From: Marivita sp046592965
GTDB lineage: Bacteria > Pseudomonadota > Alphaproteobacteria > Rhodobacterales > Rhodobacteraceae
Length of the DNA: 64,000 nt
Reading direction: 5' to 3'
Assembly: GCF_046592965.1 (NCBI RefSeq)
Contig: NZ_JBISBV010000003.1
Span: 124,001-188,000 of the forward strand
Part shown: piece by piece, positions 8,223-18,007 of the stretch
How positions within the stretch are numbered: position 1 is the stretch's first letter
How the letters are laid out: each line of letters opens with the position of its first letter
The notes under the pieces: model-generated
Database searches by the model: none
What the model was told of the DNA's origin: nothing
What the model saw: only the letters and a program-made list of their open reading frames with translations
Translations under genes and position numbers: made by a program

Positions 8223-8899
8223 GCGACCTTGAGCGGTTGCGACGGGTCCTTGGGGTTGGGATAGACAAGCCCCGCCGAGATCACCAGCTTCGCGGCGTCC
8301 TCGATTGTCATGTCGAGTTCAATGACGTCTTCGCGCGGGAAGAACAGCAAAAACCCAGAGGTCGGGTTCGGCGTCGTCGGCACGAAGATCGACATGAGCT
8401 GTCCCATCGTCTCGGCCTTGTGCGCCACTTCTCCGCGCGCGTGGGTCGAGATGAAGCCGATGGCCCAGATGCCCTTGCGCGGATACTGGATCAGGCAGGC
8501 TTTTTCGAAATTGCGTTCCGATTGAGCAAAGATCGTCTCGGCGATCTGCTTCACGCCGCTGTAGATGGTGCGCACGATCGGCATCCGCTCCACCAGGCTT
8601 TCGGCAAAGCGGATCAGCGAACGTCCGATCAGACCCTTGGCGACCCATCCGACAAAGGTTGTGAACAGCAGGAAGATGATGACGCCAAGGCCGCGCGGAT
8701 TGATGCCGACAAAATGTTCAAGGCTGAACCGGTCGGGAATCAGCGGCAACACGACGCCATCGACCCACCCCATGATCGACCAGATGAGCCAGATCGTCAG
8801 GCTGACAGGTGCGATCACGACGATGCCAGTCAGAAAGCTCGCACGCAGCCGGGCGAACAGGCCCGCGCGGCGGGCTTTCTTGTCGAATGGGGTGCTCAT
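8219..8899 (-). CDS. DUF502 family membrane protein
   Basis: A 226-residue inner-membrane protein of the DUF502 family. Two strong hydrophobic segments are visible at about residues 21-48 and 70-92. A conserved motif-rich soluble part follows, including PIVRTIYSGVKQI, GIWAIGFIS and VFVPTTPNPTSG-like (IFVPTTPNPTSG) stretches. Its function is unknown; relatives in plants (COV1) affect vascular patterning, which gives no bacterial role. The frame opens far upstream, but the conserved domain begins at the ATG at 8899. Its stop overlaps the end of the patatin gene on the other strand by 4 bp, so the two genes converge. Confidence 0.85.
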   Translation of the reverse strand: MSTPFDKKARRAGLFARLRASFLTGIVVIAPVSLTIWLIWSIMGWVDGVVLPLIPDRFSLEHFVGINPRGLGVIIFLLFTTFVGWVAKGLIGRSLIRFAESLVERMPIVRTIYSGVKQIAETIFAQSERNFEKACLIQYPRKGIWAIGFISTHARGEVAHKAETMGQLMSIFVPTTPNPTSGFLLFFPREDVIELDMTIEDAAKLVISAGLVYPNPKDPSQPLKVA

Positions 8900-8981
8900 G
8901 TCTGGTCCATCGCAGGTTCGGGCAAAACCTAAGAGCTTCGGGCCGTCTCTACAATGGCCGCGCCACGCGAGGGGCCGATTT

Positions 8982-9895
<914 letters not shown>

Positions 9896-9899
<4 letters not shown>

Positions 9900-10789
9900 G
9901 TTCCGGGTCCTCCTGCGACGTAGGCCGCGGCTGTTGCGAGGGCGCGGTGCAGCGCGACCTCTCGGTTGGCACCGCGCAGTTCGGATGCGATATGCGCGGC
10001 CATGAAAGTGTCGCCCGCACCGGTGACGCGGGTGACCATTACTTCGGGCGGGCGTTCGGCAAGGATACCGTCCTTGGTGGCATCACAGGTGACATTGCCG
10101 CCATCGGTGACAAGCGCCCGCGAGGCGCCGCGTTCGATCAGAGCGGCTCCGGCCTGGGGGGCATTGGTGAAACTGGTCTGGCACAGCAGCCCGGCCTCTT
10201 CGAGATTGACATATAGCACGCCACGTGCGGCGCGCAGGAAGGGCAGCAGCCTTTCGGCCTTGCCCGGCGAAGCCGGCGCGATACGCATGTCCGCGGCGGC
10301 AAAGGCAGGGTGCCGCGCGATTTGGTCCAGCAGCGATTCTGTCAAATTACCGTCAAGGGCGACGGTTCCGGGGAAGGGGGCTTCGACAAAGCCGAGCGGC
10401 CCATCGATGAGCGGCCGCAGGATCTTGTCGCCTGCCTGTTCCAGCGAATGGGCATCGGCAATCGCTGCAATCAGGCCGTTGGCACCTTCGATGGCCATGT
10501 ATTGATCTGTCGGCAGATCGTCCGAGCGATAGAGGTGATCGGTCTGCAACCCCAGACGGTTGCACGCCAGCACCAGTTCCTCGCCTTCGGGATCGCGGCC
10601 AACCACGCTCAGGACCGCAGGGCGCAGATCGAACCGCGCCAGTGTCATCGCGATGTTGAGCGCGACGCCGCCGGGCAGGCGGGTGATGTGGCCGGGCACG
10701 TCGCTTCCGGGCTTCATGTGACGGTCCGAGCGGCCGATCACGTCCCACAGGACGGAGCCAATGCAGAGTATGTCGGGGCGCTGGGTCAT
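9896..10789 (-). CDS. psuK: PfkB-family kinase, probable pseudouridine kinase
   Basis: A 297-residue ribokinase-family sugar/nucleoside kinase. The N-terminal block has CIGSVLWDVIG and PGGVALNIA, and the PfkB signature TGAGDTFMA places the catalytic base at Asp260. PfkB kinases have many substrates, but the 4-bp overlap with psuG makes pseudouridine the likely one: the product is pseudouridine 5'-phosphate, which psuG then cleaves. The upstream 139 bp is shared with the divergent PLP-enzyme gene. No permease or regulator for pseudouridine is adjacent, unlike some enterobacterial psu clusters. Confidence 0.86.
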
Positions 10790-10928
10790 GGCCTGTCATG
10801 GCGCGATGGCGCGCGCAGTGCAAGAGGAAGCTGGTCGCACAAGCGGTCAATCGCACCATTGTTGCGGACACCGCTTTATGGCAGTGCGGTTGACGAGAAT
10901 TGTTGTACAAGCCACGGATAAGCGAGCC

Positions 10929-12113
10929 ATGATGAAACCCACTCTCATCCGTCCGGGCGGACTTTCGCAAAGCGCGTCAACGTCGCTGGTCACGCCATTG
11001 ATGCCGTCGGTCGCCTATGCCAGCGAGACACCCGATCAGTTGGACGATCAATATGAGGGGCGCGCGCAGGGCTACACCTATGCGCGTGAAGGCCATCCCA
11101 ATGCCGATGTGCTGGCACGCCGGATCGACGCCATGGAAGACGCGCCACAGCCCGGAATGATGGTCGGCTCCGGAATGGCGGCGGTGACGGCCGTTCTGTT
11201 GGGCTTGTGCAAGGCGGGCGATCATGTCGTCGGCGGCGATCAGCTATACGGGCGCTCCTTGCGCATGATGCGGGACGATCTGCCGCGACTCGAAATCGAT
11301 ACAACATTGGCGGATCCGACCGATGTGCAGGCGGTCGAAAAGGCGTTGCGGCCCGAGACACGGCTTGTTCTGATCGAGGTTGTGTCGAACCCGACGCTGC
11401 GCATCGCCGATTTGGCCGGTATTGCCGATCTGTGCCGTGCGCGGGACGTTCTGCTGGTGGTCGACAACACGTTCACCACGCCGCGCGCTGTGCAGCCGTT
11501 TGCGTTTGGTGCAGATGTCGTGCTGCATTCCGTGACCAAACTGTTGGCGGGCCATTCCGACGTCACGTTGGGATGGGTGGCGGCACGGGCGTCCGGGCAT
11601 GCGAAAGCGATCTATGATTTCGCGGTGACCACTGGCCTGACACCAAGCCCGTTCGATTGCTGGCTGGCCGAGCGCGGCCTGATGTCGTTCGATCTGCGAT
11701 TTGATCGTGCCGAGACGACTGCGGCGCGCCTGGCCGAGCATTTGGGGCAGCATCCCAAGGTCAAGCGTGTGCTGTATCCGACGCGACCGGACCATCCGGA
11801 TCGCGCGCGGGCGCAAGGGCTGTTGAAGGGACGCGGCTGCAACATGGTCAGTTTTGAACTCGACGGCACACGCGCGGCGGCCAACGCCTTTACCAAGGCC
11901 GCCGACAGGATTGCGTTTGCGCCGACATTGGGCGACGTCGGCACGACGCTGTCGCATCCCGCCAGCTCGTCGCACCGCGCTTTGTCATCCGATCAACGCG
12001 CCGCTATGGGTCTGAGTGAGGGCTTCTTTCGTGTTTCCGTAGGTTTGGAGGATCCGGACGCACTGTTCTCGGTATTTGACGCCGGGCTTGCTGCGGTCGG
12101 GGAGAACGCTTGA
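10929..12113 (+). CDS. Cys/Met-metabolism PLP enzyme (cystathionine beta-lyase/gamma-synthase type)
   Basis: A 394-residue fold-type I PLP enzyme of the trans-sulfuration family. The cofactor lysine is K204 in HSVTKLLAGHSDV and the pyridine-binding aspartate is D179 in VVDN. The N-terminal part has the YTYAREGHPNADVL block that binds PLP phosphate across the dimer. Members include cystathionine beta-lyase, gamma-synthase, methionine gamma-lyase and O-acetylhomoserine sulfhydrylase, and I cannot choose among them from sequence. Two adjacent ATG codons (10929, 10932) can serve as start. It diverges from psuK. A TTGACG lies about 30 bp upstream, so the transcript may have a very short leader. 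Confidence 0.85.
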   Translation: MMKPTLIRPGGLSQSASTSLVTPLMPSVAYASETPDQLDDQYEGRAQGYTYAREGHPNADVLARRIDAMEDAPQPGMMVGSGMAAVTAVLLGLCKAGDHVVGGDQLYGRSLRMMRDDLPRLEIDTTLADPTDVQAVEKALRPETRLVLIEVVSNPTLRIADLAGIADLCRARDVLLVVDNTFTTPRAVQPFAFGADVVLHSVTKLLAGHSDVTLGWVAARASGHAKAIYDFAVTTGLTPSPFDCWLAERGLMSFDLRFDRAETTAARLAEHLGQHPKVKRVLYPTRPDHPDRARAQGLLKGRGCNMVSFELDGTRAAANAFTKAADRIAFAPTLGDVGTTLSHPASSSHRALSSDQRAAMGLSEGFFRVSVGLEDPDALFSVFDAGLAAVGENA

Positions 12114-12189
12114 GGCAGTAAATGAGCTTCAGCCGTCAGCGCTTTGTTTTTGCGGAATTACACACATTGTACACTCAGCGCCTGGCCGG

Positions 12190-12270
12190 ATGAGCAAAGC
12201 GTATAATCAGTATTATGTAAATACACTAGTGCTGCCGAATATTGCGCTTGCGCTCGTCTTGATGGGCTAG
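12190..12270 (+). CDS. Possible 26-residue small ORF in a convergent gap
   Basis: A short open frame, MSKAYNQYYVNTLVLPNIAL plus a hydrophobic tail, fills the end of the 157-bp gap between the PLP enzyme and the AI-2E gene. The stretch is distinctly more AT-rich than its surroundings and carries TATAAT and a short ATAAT/ATTAT repeat. No good Shine-Dalgarno site precedes the ATG. It might instead be promoter or terminator DNA; coding status is weak. Confidence 0.2.
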   Translation: MSKAYNQYYVNTLVLPNIALALVLMG

Positions 12271-13341
12271 TCACACATTGCCGCTGGCCGATAGCAAGAC
12301 GGCAATCGGGCGTGTTGTCTTGATTTCGGCCAGCACGAGGATGAGGCTTGCTGTCAGTGGCACCGCCAGCAAAGCCCCCGGCAGTCCCCACAGCGCGCTC
12401 CAGAACGCCAGAGCGAACAGCACGACGAACGGGCTGAGATTGAACGCTCGGCCCATCATGCGTGGCTCCAGATATGCGCCGACAAACATCTGTGCGCCCG
12501 TTAGCGATACCAGAACCACACCCACCATCGGCAGCGTTCCAAATTGCGCGAGGCTGAGCAGAACCGGGAAAATCACGCCGATCAGCGAGCCGATATAGGG
12601 AATGTAGTTCAGGAACGCGATCAGGACCGCCCAGAACAGCGCGAATTCGATCCCCAGAAGCAGCATGATGGCAAAGGAGATTGCGCCCAGGATCACATTG
12701 AGCACGGTTTTGACGAACAGATATTGCCCAATCCGGTCGTTCACCCGCGACAAAAGCGAAATCGCCCGGCTGCCAGCCTCTTCGCCGCCCATGGCGATCA
12801 CCACCTTGCGCGCCATCACGCCGCGCTCTGCGATGAAAAAGCTGGCGTAAAGGACGACGAGGAACAGCGTCGCTCCGAACCCGCGCAAGGACAACAGCGC
12901 CGGGGCAATCCAGGAGCGGAAATCAACCTGATCCAGCGTCGCGCCGCGCAGGTTTTCCCAAGTTGGTTCATCCTCGATCCCCAGCAGGCTCGCATAGCGT
13001 GTGACAAGCATCTGAAGGTTGCTTTCATAGCGCGGCAAAACAGCAGCAACTTGTGCCAGGTTGTTGATAACAAGGATAAACAACAAGACCATGACCACCG
13101 TAAACACGATCAGGATCACGGCCCGCCGGGCCCAGTCGGGCAGACGCCCGATGATCGGCAGTTTCTGCATGCTCGCAGCGGCGGCCAGCAGAACATAGAC
13201 CGAAATCGCCGCAGCAAGCACGGGCAGAAGAACCGGTTTTCCGATCCACAATAGCCACCCGAGCATCAGGGTCAGCGCTGTGCCGTAGGTCGCATTCCGC
13301 ATTCCGTCATCCAAACCATTCAAGGAGCTAGAGCCTTGCAT
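12271..13341 (-). CDS. AI-2E family transporter (PerM/YdgG-like)
   Basis: A 356-residue polytopic inner-membrane protein of the AI-2 exporter/UPF0118 family. The usual pattern is visible: N-terminal hydrophobic pairs at about residues 20-50 and 70-95, a long soluble section at about 100-145, then a C-terminal bundle containing the family motif FLNYIPYIGSLIG and the LEPRMMGR block. Some members export autoinducer-2 and others are sodium/proton antiporters or of unknown function, so substrate is open. Start choice is uncertain: the ATG at 13341 has no clear ribosome site, and an in-frame ATG at 13302 is possible. Confidence 0.84.
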   Translation of the reverse strand: MQGSSSLNGLDDGMRNATYGTALTLMLGWLLWIGKPVLLPVLAAAISVYVLLAAAASMQKLPIIGRLPDWARRAVILIVFTVVMVLLFILVINNLAQVAAVLPRYESNLQMLVTRYASLLGIEDEPTWENLRGATLDQVDFRSWIAPALLSLRGFGATLFLVVLYASFFIAERGVMARKVVIAMGGEEAGSRAISLLSRVNDRIGQYLFVKTVLNVILGAISFAIMLLLGIEFALFWAVLIAFLNYIPYIGSLIGVIFPVLLSLAQFGTLPMVGVVLVSLTGAQMFVGAYLEPRMMGRAFNLSPFVVLFALAFWSALWGLPGALLAVPLTASLILVLAEIKTTRPIAVLLSASGNV

Positions 13342-13411
13342 ATGTGGAGGAAACCGGCCGGACGTGTCAATTCATTGCGGTCATCGTCCCTGCCCCGACA
13401 TGTCTGTCCGC

Positions 13412-13448
13412 GCAAAAAAGCGGCGCTGGTGGAGTGCCAGCGCCGCTT
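13412..13448 (-). terminator. Intrinsic terminator of rpsB-tsf
   Basis: On the minus strand a 12-bp perfect stem, AAGCGGCGCTGG with CCAGCGCCGCTT, and a 7-nt loop are followed by a run of T residues (the AAAAAA at 13414-13419). It begins 25 bp after the tsf stop and closes the rpsB-tsf operon. Confidence 0.9.
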
Positions 13449-13472
13449 GCTTTGTCGCAAAAATTTGAAAGA

Positions 13473-14348
13473 TCAGCCGCGTGCCGCTTTGGCGACCTCG
13501 GCAGCAAAATCTTCCTCTTTCTTCTCGATGCCTTCACCAACTTCAAGACGCACGAAACCGGTGATCTCGACGCCCGCTTCCTTGGCCGCGGCCTCGACGG
13601 TGAGGTCGGGATTGATGACGAAGGACTGGCCCAACAGCGTGACTTCGCTGAGGAACTTCTTCATCCGGCCTTCGATCATCTTTTCGATGACCTGCTCGGG
13701 TTTGCCCGACTCGCGTGCGATGTCGATCTGGATCTGGCGCTCTTTTTCGACCACTGCCGGGTCAAGGTCGTTCGAGGACAGCGACGCCGGGTTCACAGCC
13801 GCGATGTGCATCGCAACCTGCTTGCCGAAGGTTTCGTTTTCGCCCGACAGTGCCACCAGAACGCCGATCTTGCCCATGCCGTCAGCCGCGGCGTTGTGCA
13901 CATAGGACACAACCTGCGCGCCCTGAAGGGTCGCCATGCGACGCACCGACATGTTCTCGCCGATCTTGGCGATCTTGTCGGTGATGGTTTCGGCCACGGT
14001 CTTGCCGCCGATGTCGGCGGATTTGAGCGCCTCGATATCGTTCACGTTCAGCGCCGCTGTCGCGATGGAATCGACCATGCTCTGGAATTCAGCGTTCTTG
14101 CCGACGAAATCGGTTTCCGAGTTCACCTCGACAGCAACGCCCTTGCCGTCTTCGACCTTGACGGCGACAAGGCCTTCGGCTGCCGTGCGGTCGGATTTCT
14201 TGGCCGCCTTTGCCAGACCCTTGGTGCGCAGCCAATCGACCGCGCCGTCCATGTCGCCATCGGTTTCCACCAGCGCTTTCTTGGCATCCATCATGCCCGC
14301 GCCGGTCATTTCGCGCAGTTCTTTAACCTGTGCTGCTGTGATCGCCAT
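13473..14348 (-). CDS. tsf: Translation elongation factor Ts
   Basis: EF-Ts exchanges GDP for GTP on EF-Tu in the cytosol. The 291-residue protein starts MAITAAQVKELREMTGAGMM, the classic UBA-like N-domain. It carries the core signature ETDFVGKN at residues 78-85, which contacts EF-Tu, and ends with the usual dimerisation region. AAGGAG lies 8 nt before the ATG at 14348, which rules out the longer upstream frame. It follows rpsB by 71 bp in the universally conserved rpsB-tsf order and is followed by a strong terminator. Confidence 0.97.
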   Translation of the reverse strand: MAITAAQVKELREMTGAGMMDAKKALVETDGDMDGAVDWLRTKGLAKAAKKSDRTAAEGLVAVKVEDGKGVAVEVNSETDFVGKNAEFQSMVDSIATAALNVNDIEALKSADIGGKTVAETITDKIAKIGENMSVRRMATLQGAQVVSYVHNAAADGMGKIGVLVALSGENETFGKQVAMHIAAVNPASLSSNDLDPAVVEKERQIQIDIARESGKPEQVIEKMIEGRMKKFLSEVTLLGQSFVINPDLTVEAAAKEAGVEITGFVRLEVGEGIEKKEEDFAAEVAKAARG

Positions 14349-14419
14349 ATCGGCTCTCCTTGAATAAAGCTTGGGGTGCAGGGCAGAGAGGTCCGCCCCG
14401 CAGCGCAATTCAAACGGGC

Positions 14420-15274
14420 CTAGCCCTTGTTCGCCAAGTCGTAGGGCGCATCTTTCGCCATGACATCGTCATGGACCGTCTCTTCGGAGGGCGCCTTGGC
14501 GGCGGCCTCGGTCGGAGCATCTGCGGCCACGGTCTCTTCGACCGGCGCATCTTCGAGCGCTCCGAGGTCGACGCCAGCGGCACCCATCTGCGCGGTCATG
14601 CCGTCAAGCGCGGCGCGTGCCACGAGATCGCAGTAAAGGCTGATGGCGCGTGCGGCGTCATCGTTGCCCGGAATGATGTAATCCACACCGTCGGGCGAGC
14701 AGTTGGTGTCAACGATCGCGACGACGGGAATGCCGAGCTTGTTGGCTTCGGCCACGGCCAGCGCTTCTTTCTTGACGTCGATGACGAAAAGCAGATCCGG
14801 CACGCCGCCCATTTCGCGGATGCCGCCCAGGGACGCCTGCAGTTTGGTCTGCTCGCGCTCCATGCCAAGACGCTCTTTCTTGGTCAGGCCTTCGGCGCCC
14901 TGCTCCATCTGCTCGTCGATGTTCTTGAGACGCTGGATCGACTTGGACACGGTCTGCCAGTTGGTCAGCGTGCCACCCAGCCAGCGGTGGTTCATGTAGT
15001 ACTGGGCGCATTTCTCGGCGGCGTCGGCAATCGGCTGTTGCGCCTGGCGCTTGGTGCCGACGAACAGGATGCGGCCGTTCTTGGCGACGGTGTCGCGGAT
15101 CAGTTTCAGCGCCGCGTCCAGCATCGGGACGGTCTGCGTGAGATCCATGATGTGAATGCCATTGCGCGCGCCATAGATGAACTCGCCCATACGGGGGTTC
15201 CAACGCTGCGTCTGGTGGCCGAAGTGAACGCCAGCTTCAAGCAGCTGACGCATGGAGAACTCTGGAAGAGCCAT
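14420..15274 (-). CDS. rpsB: 30S ribosomal protein S2
   Basis: S2 is a late-assembling protein of the small ribosomal subunit. The 284-residue product has the conserved opening MALPEFSMRQLLEAGVHFGH, the RWNPRM block, and NHRWLGGTLTNW. It ends in an alanine/glutamate-rich extension of about 45 residues beyond the usual fold, which is common in alphaproteobacteria. GGAAAGGA precedes the ATG. A good promoter lies at 15394-15422, giving a leader of roughly 110 nt. S2 is known to autoregulate rpsB-tsf in gammaproteobacteria; whether this leader does the same is open. Confidence 0.97.
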   Translation of the reverse strand: MALPEFSMRQLLEAGVHFGHQTQRWNPRMGEFIYGARNGIHIMDLTQTVPMLDAALKLIRDTVAKNGRILFVGTKRQAQQPIADAAEKCAQYYMNHRWLGGTLTNWQTVSKSIQRLKNIDEQMEQGAEGLTKKERLGMEREQTKLQASLGGIREMGGVPDLLFVIDVKKEALAVAEANKLGIPVVAIVDTNCSPDGVDYIIPGNDDAARAISLYCDLVARAALDGMTAQMGAAGVDLGALEDAPVEETVAADAPTEAAAKAPSEETVHDDVMAKDAPYDLANKG

Positions 15275-15370
15275 GGTCGTTTCCTTTCCGGTTTCATACC
15301 CTGGCGGGGGTATCAGGTCGTGCGACCCAACCGGTGGACGATCAGGGATGTCTCCCCCAATGGCCCGACC

Positions 15371-15417
15371 CCGCCTGCGGAGTTAGTGGCGCGCGTATAG
15401 CGCCCAACTCCGGCGGG
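15371..15417. other. Large hairpin between the HupE-like gene and rpsB
   Basis: An inverted repeat with arms CCGCC..CGGAGTT..GGCGC and GCGCC..AACTCCG..GCGG can fold over about 47 bp. It overlaps the rpsB promoter -10 and follows the end of the HupE-like gene by 23 bp. There is no T tract on the minus strand, so it is not a standard intrinsic terminator. It may end the HupE mRNA or shape the promoter. Confidence 0.45.
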
Positions 15418-15422
15418 TGCAA
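15394..15422 (-). promoter_or_regulatory. Promoter of rpsB-tsf
   Basis: On the minus strand TTGCAC (15422-15417) and TATACG (15399-15394) are spaced by exactly 17 bp. The predicted start near 15387 leaves a leader of about 113 nt before the rpsB ATG. The promoter sits immediately downstream of the HupE-like gene. Confidence 0.6.
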
Positions 15423-15439
15423 GCCGCGTTTTGAACCGG

Positions 15440-16741
15440 TCAGAGAAACACGCGCTCGATAAACCAGTAGGCCCCGACCAGCGCGATGGCGGCGGAGGCG
15501 GGAACCGCGACATACCGGCGGTAGGCGTCGAGGTGATCGACCAGCGTCGCCGAGATGGCACAGAGTACCGACAATGCCGCCAGCGGCCAGAAGAAGATCA
15601 TCGCGGACGCGCCCATGAAATCTTGAAATGCCGGCGTGTCGAGCAGAACGCCAAGCGCCGCAAAGATGACCGCGAGCACACCGTAGAGTCCTTGCGCCGG
15701 TGCCACCGCGGCTTCGCCGCGATCGACCTTGAGCGCGTACCAGACCAGCAAAAAGGCAAGCGCGATGACCGAGAGCTGGCCGAATTCGACCCCGACGTTG
15801 AACCCGATCAATGCCGGGATCACCTGCCCCTGCGGCAGCCCGAATTCGCCCAGCACGCTTGCAAAGCCCAAACCGTGCAGCAGGCCAAAGCCGAAGATCA
15901 CGAAGGGCCGCCACGGAGTGAGCTTGTCGGAGACGATATTCTCGACCGCGACATAAACGATGGAGGCCGCAATCAACGGCTCGACGATATGGGCGGGAAC
16001 CGACACCACTCCCAGCACAGCCATCGCAAGCGTCACCGAATGCGCCAAGGTGAACGCCGTCACTTGCCAGAACAGCGGTTTGAAGCGTGTGGACAGGAAA
16101 AACAGACCAAGCACGAACAGGATATGATCAAGACCCTTGGGCAGAATGTGGTCGAACCCGACGGGCACATAGGTGGCCAGGGTCTGCCATCCACCAGCTT
16201 CGTCGCCGCCGCCAAGCGCGATCTCACCGCTTCCCTGCCCGCCTTCGAGATATCCGGTATAGGGTTCATCAACCCCCTGTTGGCGCAGCACCAGCGCACC
16301 GTACTGCGCGGGCCAATCCAGCGTCAGCGTGTCTGCGCCCTCCGGCAGTGGTCCTTGCAACTGAACAACCGAGTCGCGCGGCAGATCGGTATTGTCGACC
16401 GCGCCGACCTCTATGGAACTGACGGTCATCGGGATGGCTGTGTCGCCAGCCATGACGTTCAAACTGTCGGCAAAGCTGCCCATGCGAGGCTCAAGCTCTT
16501 GGCGCAGCGCGTCAGGCTCCAGGCTGCGGAGGCGGTCCACCTCGTCGGAGGCGTCCAGGGCATCGGTGTCTTGCAGCCCGTGAAGATCGGCCTCGGCCGC
16601 CAGGGCTTCGCCATTGAGCGTCAGGGTCAGCATCACCTGCCCGTCTAGTATCTCCAGATCGCCAATCGCCGGTCTGACCTCATGCGCCGCAGCGGCGGTG
16701 ATCCACACCAAGGACGCAAGAAGTGTCCAGATCGTTTTCAT
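15440..16741 (-). CDS. HupE/UreJ family membrane protein
   Basis: A 433-residue inner-membrane protein. It has a signal peptide (cleavage near AAA-HEV), an extracytoplasmic N-terminal domain of about 190 residues, and then seven or so hydrophobic segments. The HupE/UreJ signature appears as GLDHILFVLGLFFL, FTLAHSVTLA and FGLLHGLGFAS, with histidines that could bind metal. Short HupE/UreJ proteins are linked to nickel for hydrogenase or urease; this longer class has no known substrate, and no such enzymes lie nearby. AAAGGGATGAGG precedes the ATG. It is transcribed toward rpsB. Confidence 0.82.
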   Translation of the reverse strand: MKTIWTLLASLVWITAAAAHEVRPAIGDLEILDGQVMLTLTLNGEALAAEADLHGLQDTDALDASDEVDRLRSLEPDALRQELEPRMGSFADSLNVMAGDTAIPMTVSSIEVGAVDNTDLPRDSVVQLQGPLPEGADTLTLDWPAQYGALVLRQQGVDEPYTGYLEGGQGSGEIALGGGDEAGGWQTLATYVPVGFDHILPKGLDHILFVLGLFFLSTRFKPLFWQVTAFTLAHSVTLAMAVLGVVSVPAHIVEPLIAASIVYVAVENIVSDKLTPWRPFVIFGFGLLHGLGFASVLGEFGLPQGQVIPALIGFNVGVEFGQLSVIALAFLLVWYALKVDRGEAAVAPAQGLYGVLAVIFAALGVLLDTPAFQDFMGASAMIFFWPLAALSVLCAISATLVDHLDAYRRYVAVPASAAIALVGAYWFIERVFL

Positions 16742-16844
16742 GGCCTCATCCCTTTTTTGCTTATCGCAACACTGGCGTGAACGCTCGAAGGTTCAAGGGT
16801 TTTTTTGAAAAAAGCCAAACGATTACGCGTCTGTGCCCCGAATT

Positions 16845-17366
16845 TCAGATTGCGACAAGCCCATCCCGGAAACGCCGCGTATTGGCCTGGTAGCCCTTGG
16901 CGCTTTGACGCAGGCCGTCGATGGCCGCGTCATCGAGTTGCCGCACAACCTTGCCCGGCACGCCCATGACCAGCGATCCGTCGGGTATTTCCTTGCCTTC
17001 GGTGATCAGCGCCCCGGCTCCGATGAGGCAGTTGTTTCCGATCTTTGCGCCGTTCAGGATCGTGGCCCCCATGCCGATCAGGGAATTGTCTCCGATGGTA
17101 CAGCCGTGCAGCATGACCTTGTGACCAATCGTGCAACCCGCGCCGATGGTCAGCGGATAGCCCATGTCGGTGTGCAGAACGCAGTTTTCCTGAATGTTGC
17201 TGCCCTGCCCGACGGTGATCGGCTCGTTATCGCCGCGCAGGGTCGATCCGAACCAGACGCTTGCGCCGTCGCGGATGATGATGTGACCGATGATATTGGC
17301 ATCCGGTGCGATCCATGTGTCGTCGTCCACCTGTGGAGACACACCGTCGAGTGTGTAAAGCGTCAT
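16845..17366 (-). CDS. Gamma-class carbonic anhydrase family protein
   Basis: A 173-residue left-handed beta-helix protein built of hexapeptide repeats. Histidines in the expected metal sites are H65, H82 and H87, and the conserved R44, D46 and Q59 region is present. Family members hydrate CO2 or act as acyl carriers (YrdA, PaaY, CaiE), so activity is likely but not proven. Its ATG overlaps the gmk stop by 4 bp (ATGA), with GAGGAG inside the gmk end, so translation is coupled to gmk. Confidence 0.87.
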   Translation of the reverse strand: MTLYTLDGVSPQVDDDTWIAPDANIIGHIIIRDGASVWFGSTLRGDNEPITVGQGSNIQENCVLHTDMGYPLTIGAGCTIGHKVMLHGCTIGDNSLIGMGATILNGAKIGNNCLIGAGALITEGKEIPDGSLVMGVPGKVVRQLDDAAIDGLRQSAKGYQANTRRFRDGLVAI

Positions 17367-18004
17367 GTCAACTCCTCGAATTCCTGTTGCAACTTGCGGA
17401 CATGTTCGACCAGATCGGGCTGTTGCAGACGCCGCAACCGGGTGGCAGTCACGATAGTTTTCAAATCCTCGAAACTGCGATCGAGATCGTCGTTGACCAG
17501 CACGAAATCATAGCTGCCCCAATGGCTGATCTCGTCCCAGCTTTTGAGCATCCGTTTGCCGATGGTCTCCGCACTGTCCTGTCCGCGCGCCTCCAGCCGG
17601 CGACGCAGTTCGGCGATGGAGGGCGGCAGGATGAAGATCGACAGCGTGTGCGGGCCGAGCGAGGAGTTGACGATCTGCTGCGCGCCCTGCCAGTCGATGT
17701 CGAACAGCACGTCATTGCCCGCGTCGATGGCGGTTTGCACGGGCGCGCGCGGCGAGCCGTAGAAATTTCCGAACACATGCGCGTGCTCCAGCATGTCGCC
17801 CGCGTTCACGTCGCGCTTGAACGCGTCTTCGCTCAGGAAATGGTAATGTTCCCCGTCCACCTCGCCGGGCCGAGGCGCGCGGGTGGTGGCGGAGATCGAA
17901 AAGCTCAGGCTGTCGTCCCAGTCAAGCAACCGCCGTGAGAGCGTGGATTTGCCTGCGCCCGACGGCGAGGACAGGATGATCAGAAGGCCGCGCCGGTGTC
18001 TCAT
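17363..18004 (-). CDS. gmk: Guanylate kinase
   Basis: GMP kinase converts GMP and ATP to GDP and ADP. The 213-residue enzyme has the P-loop SSPSGAGKST at residues 12-21 and the GMP-binding stretch STTTRAPRPGEVDG-like (SATTRAPRPGEVDG) with YHFLSEDAF. The tail is EEISHW/YDFVLVNDDL-like (DEISHWGSYDFVLVNDDL). GGAG precedes the ATG. It follows yicC by 3 bp, and the yicC-gmk pair is conserved widely in proteobacteria. The gamma carbonic anhydrase overlaps its end. Confidence 0.96.
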   Translation of the reverse strand: MRHRRGLLIILSSPSGAGKSTLSRRLLDWDDSLSFSISATTRAPRPGEVDGEHYHFLSEDAFKRDVNAGDMLEHAHVFGNFYGSPRAPVQTAIDAGNDVLFDIDWQGAQQIVNSSLGPHTLSIFILPPSIAELRRRLEARGQDSAETIGKRMLKSWDEISHWGSYDFVLVNDDLDRSFEDLKTIVTATRLRRLQQPDLVEHVRKLQQEFEELT

Positions 18005-18007
18005 GTC

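Noticed and set aside
10790..10928. SAM riboswitch before the trans-sulfuration-type gene
   Set aside because: The short divergent region shows no SAM-II-like pseudoknot pattern by eye; a covariance search would settle it.
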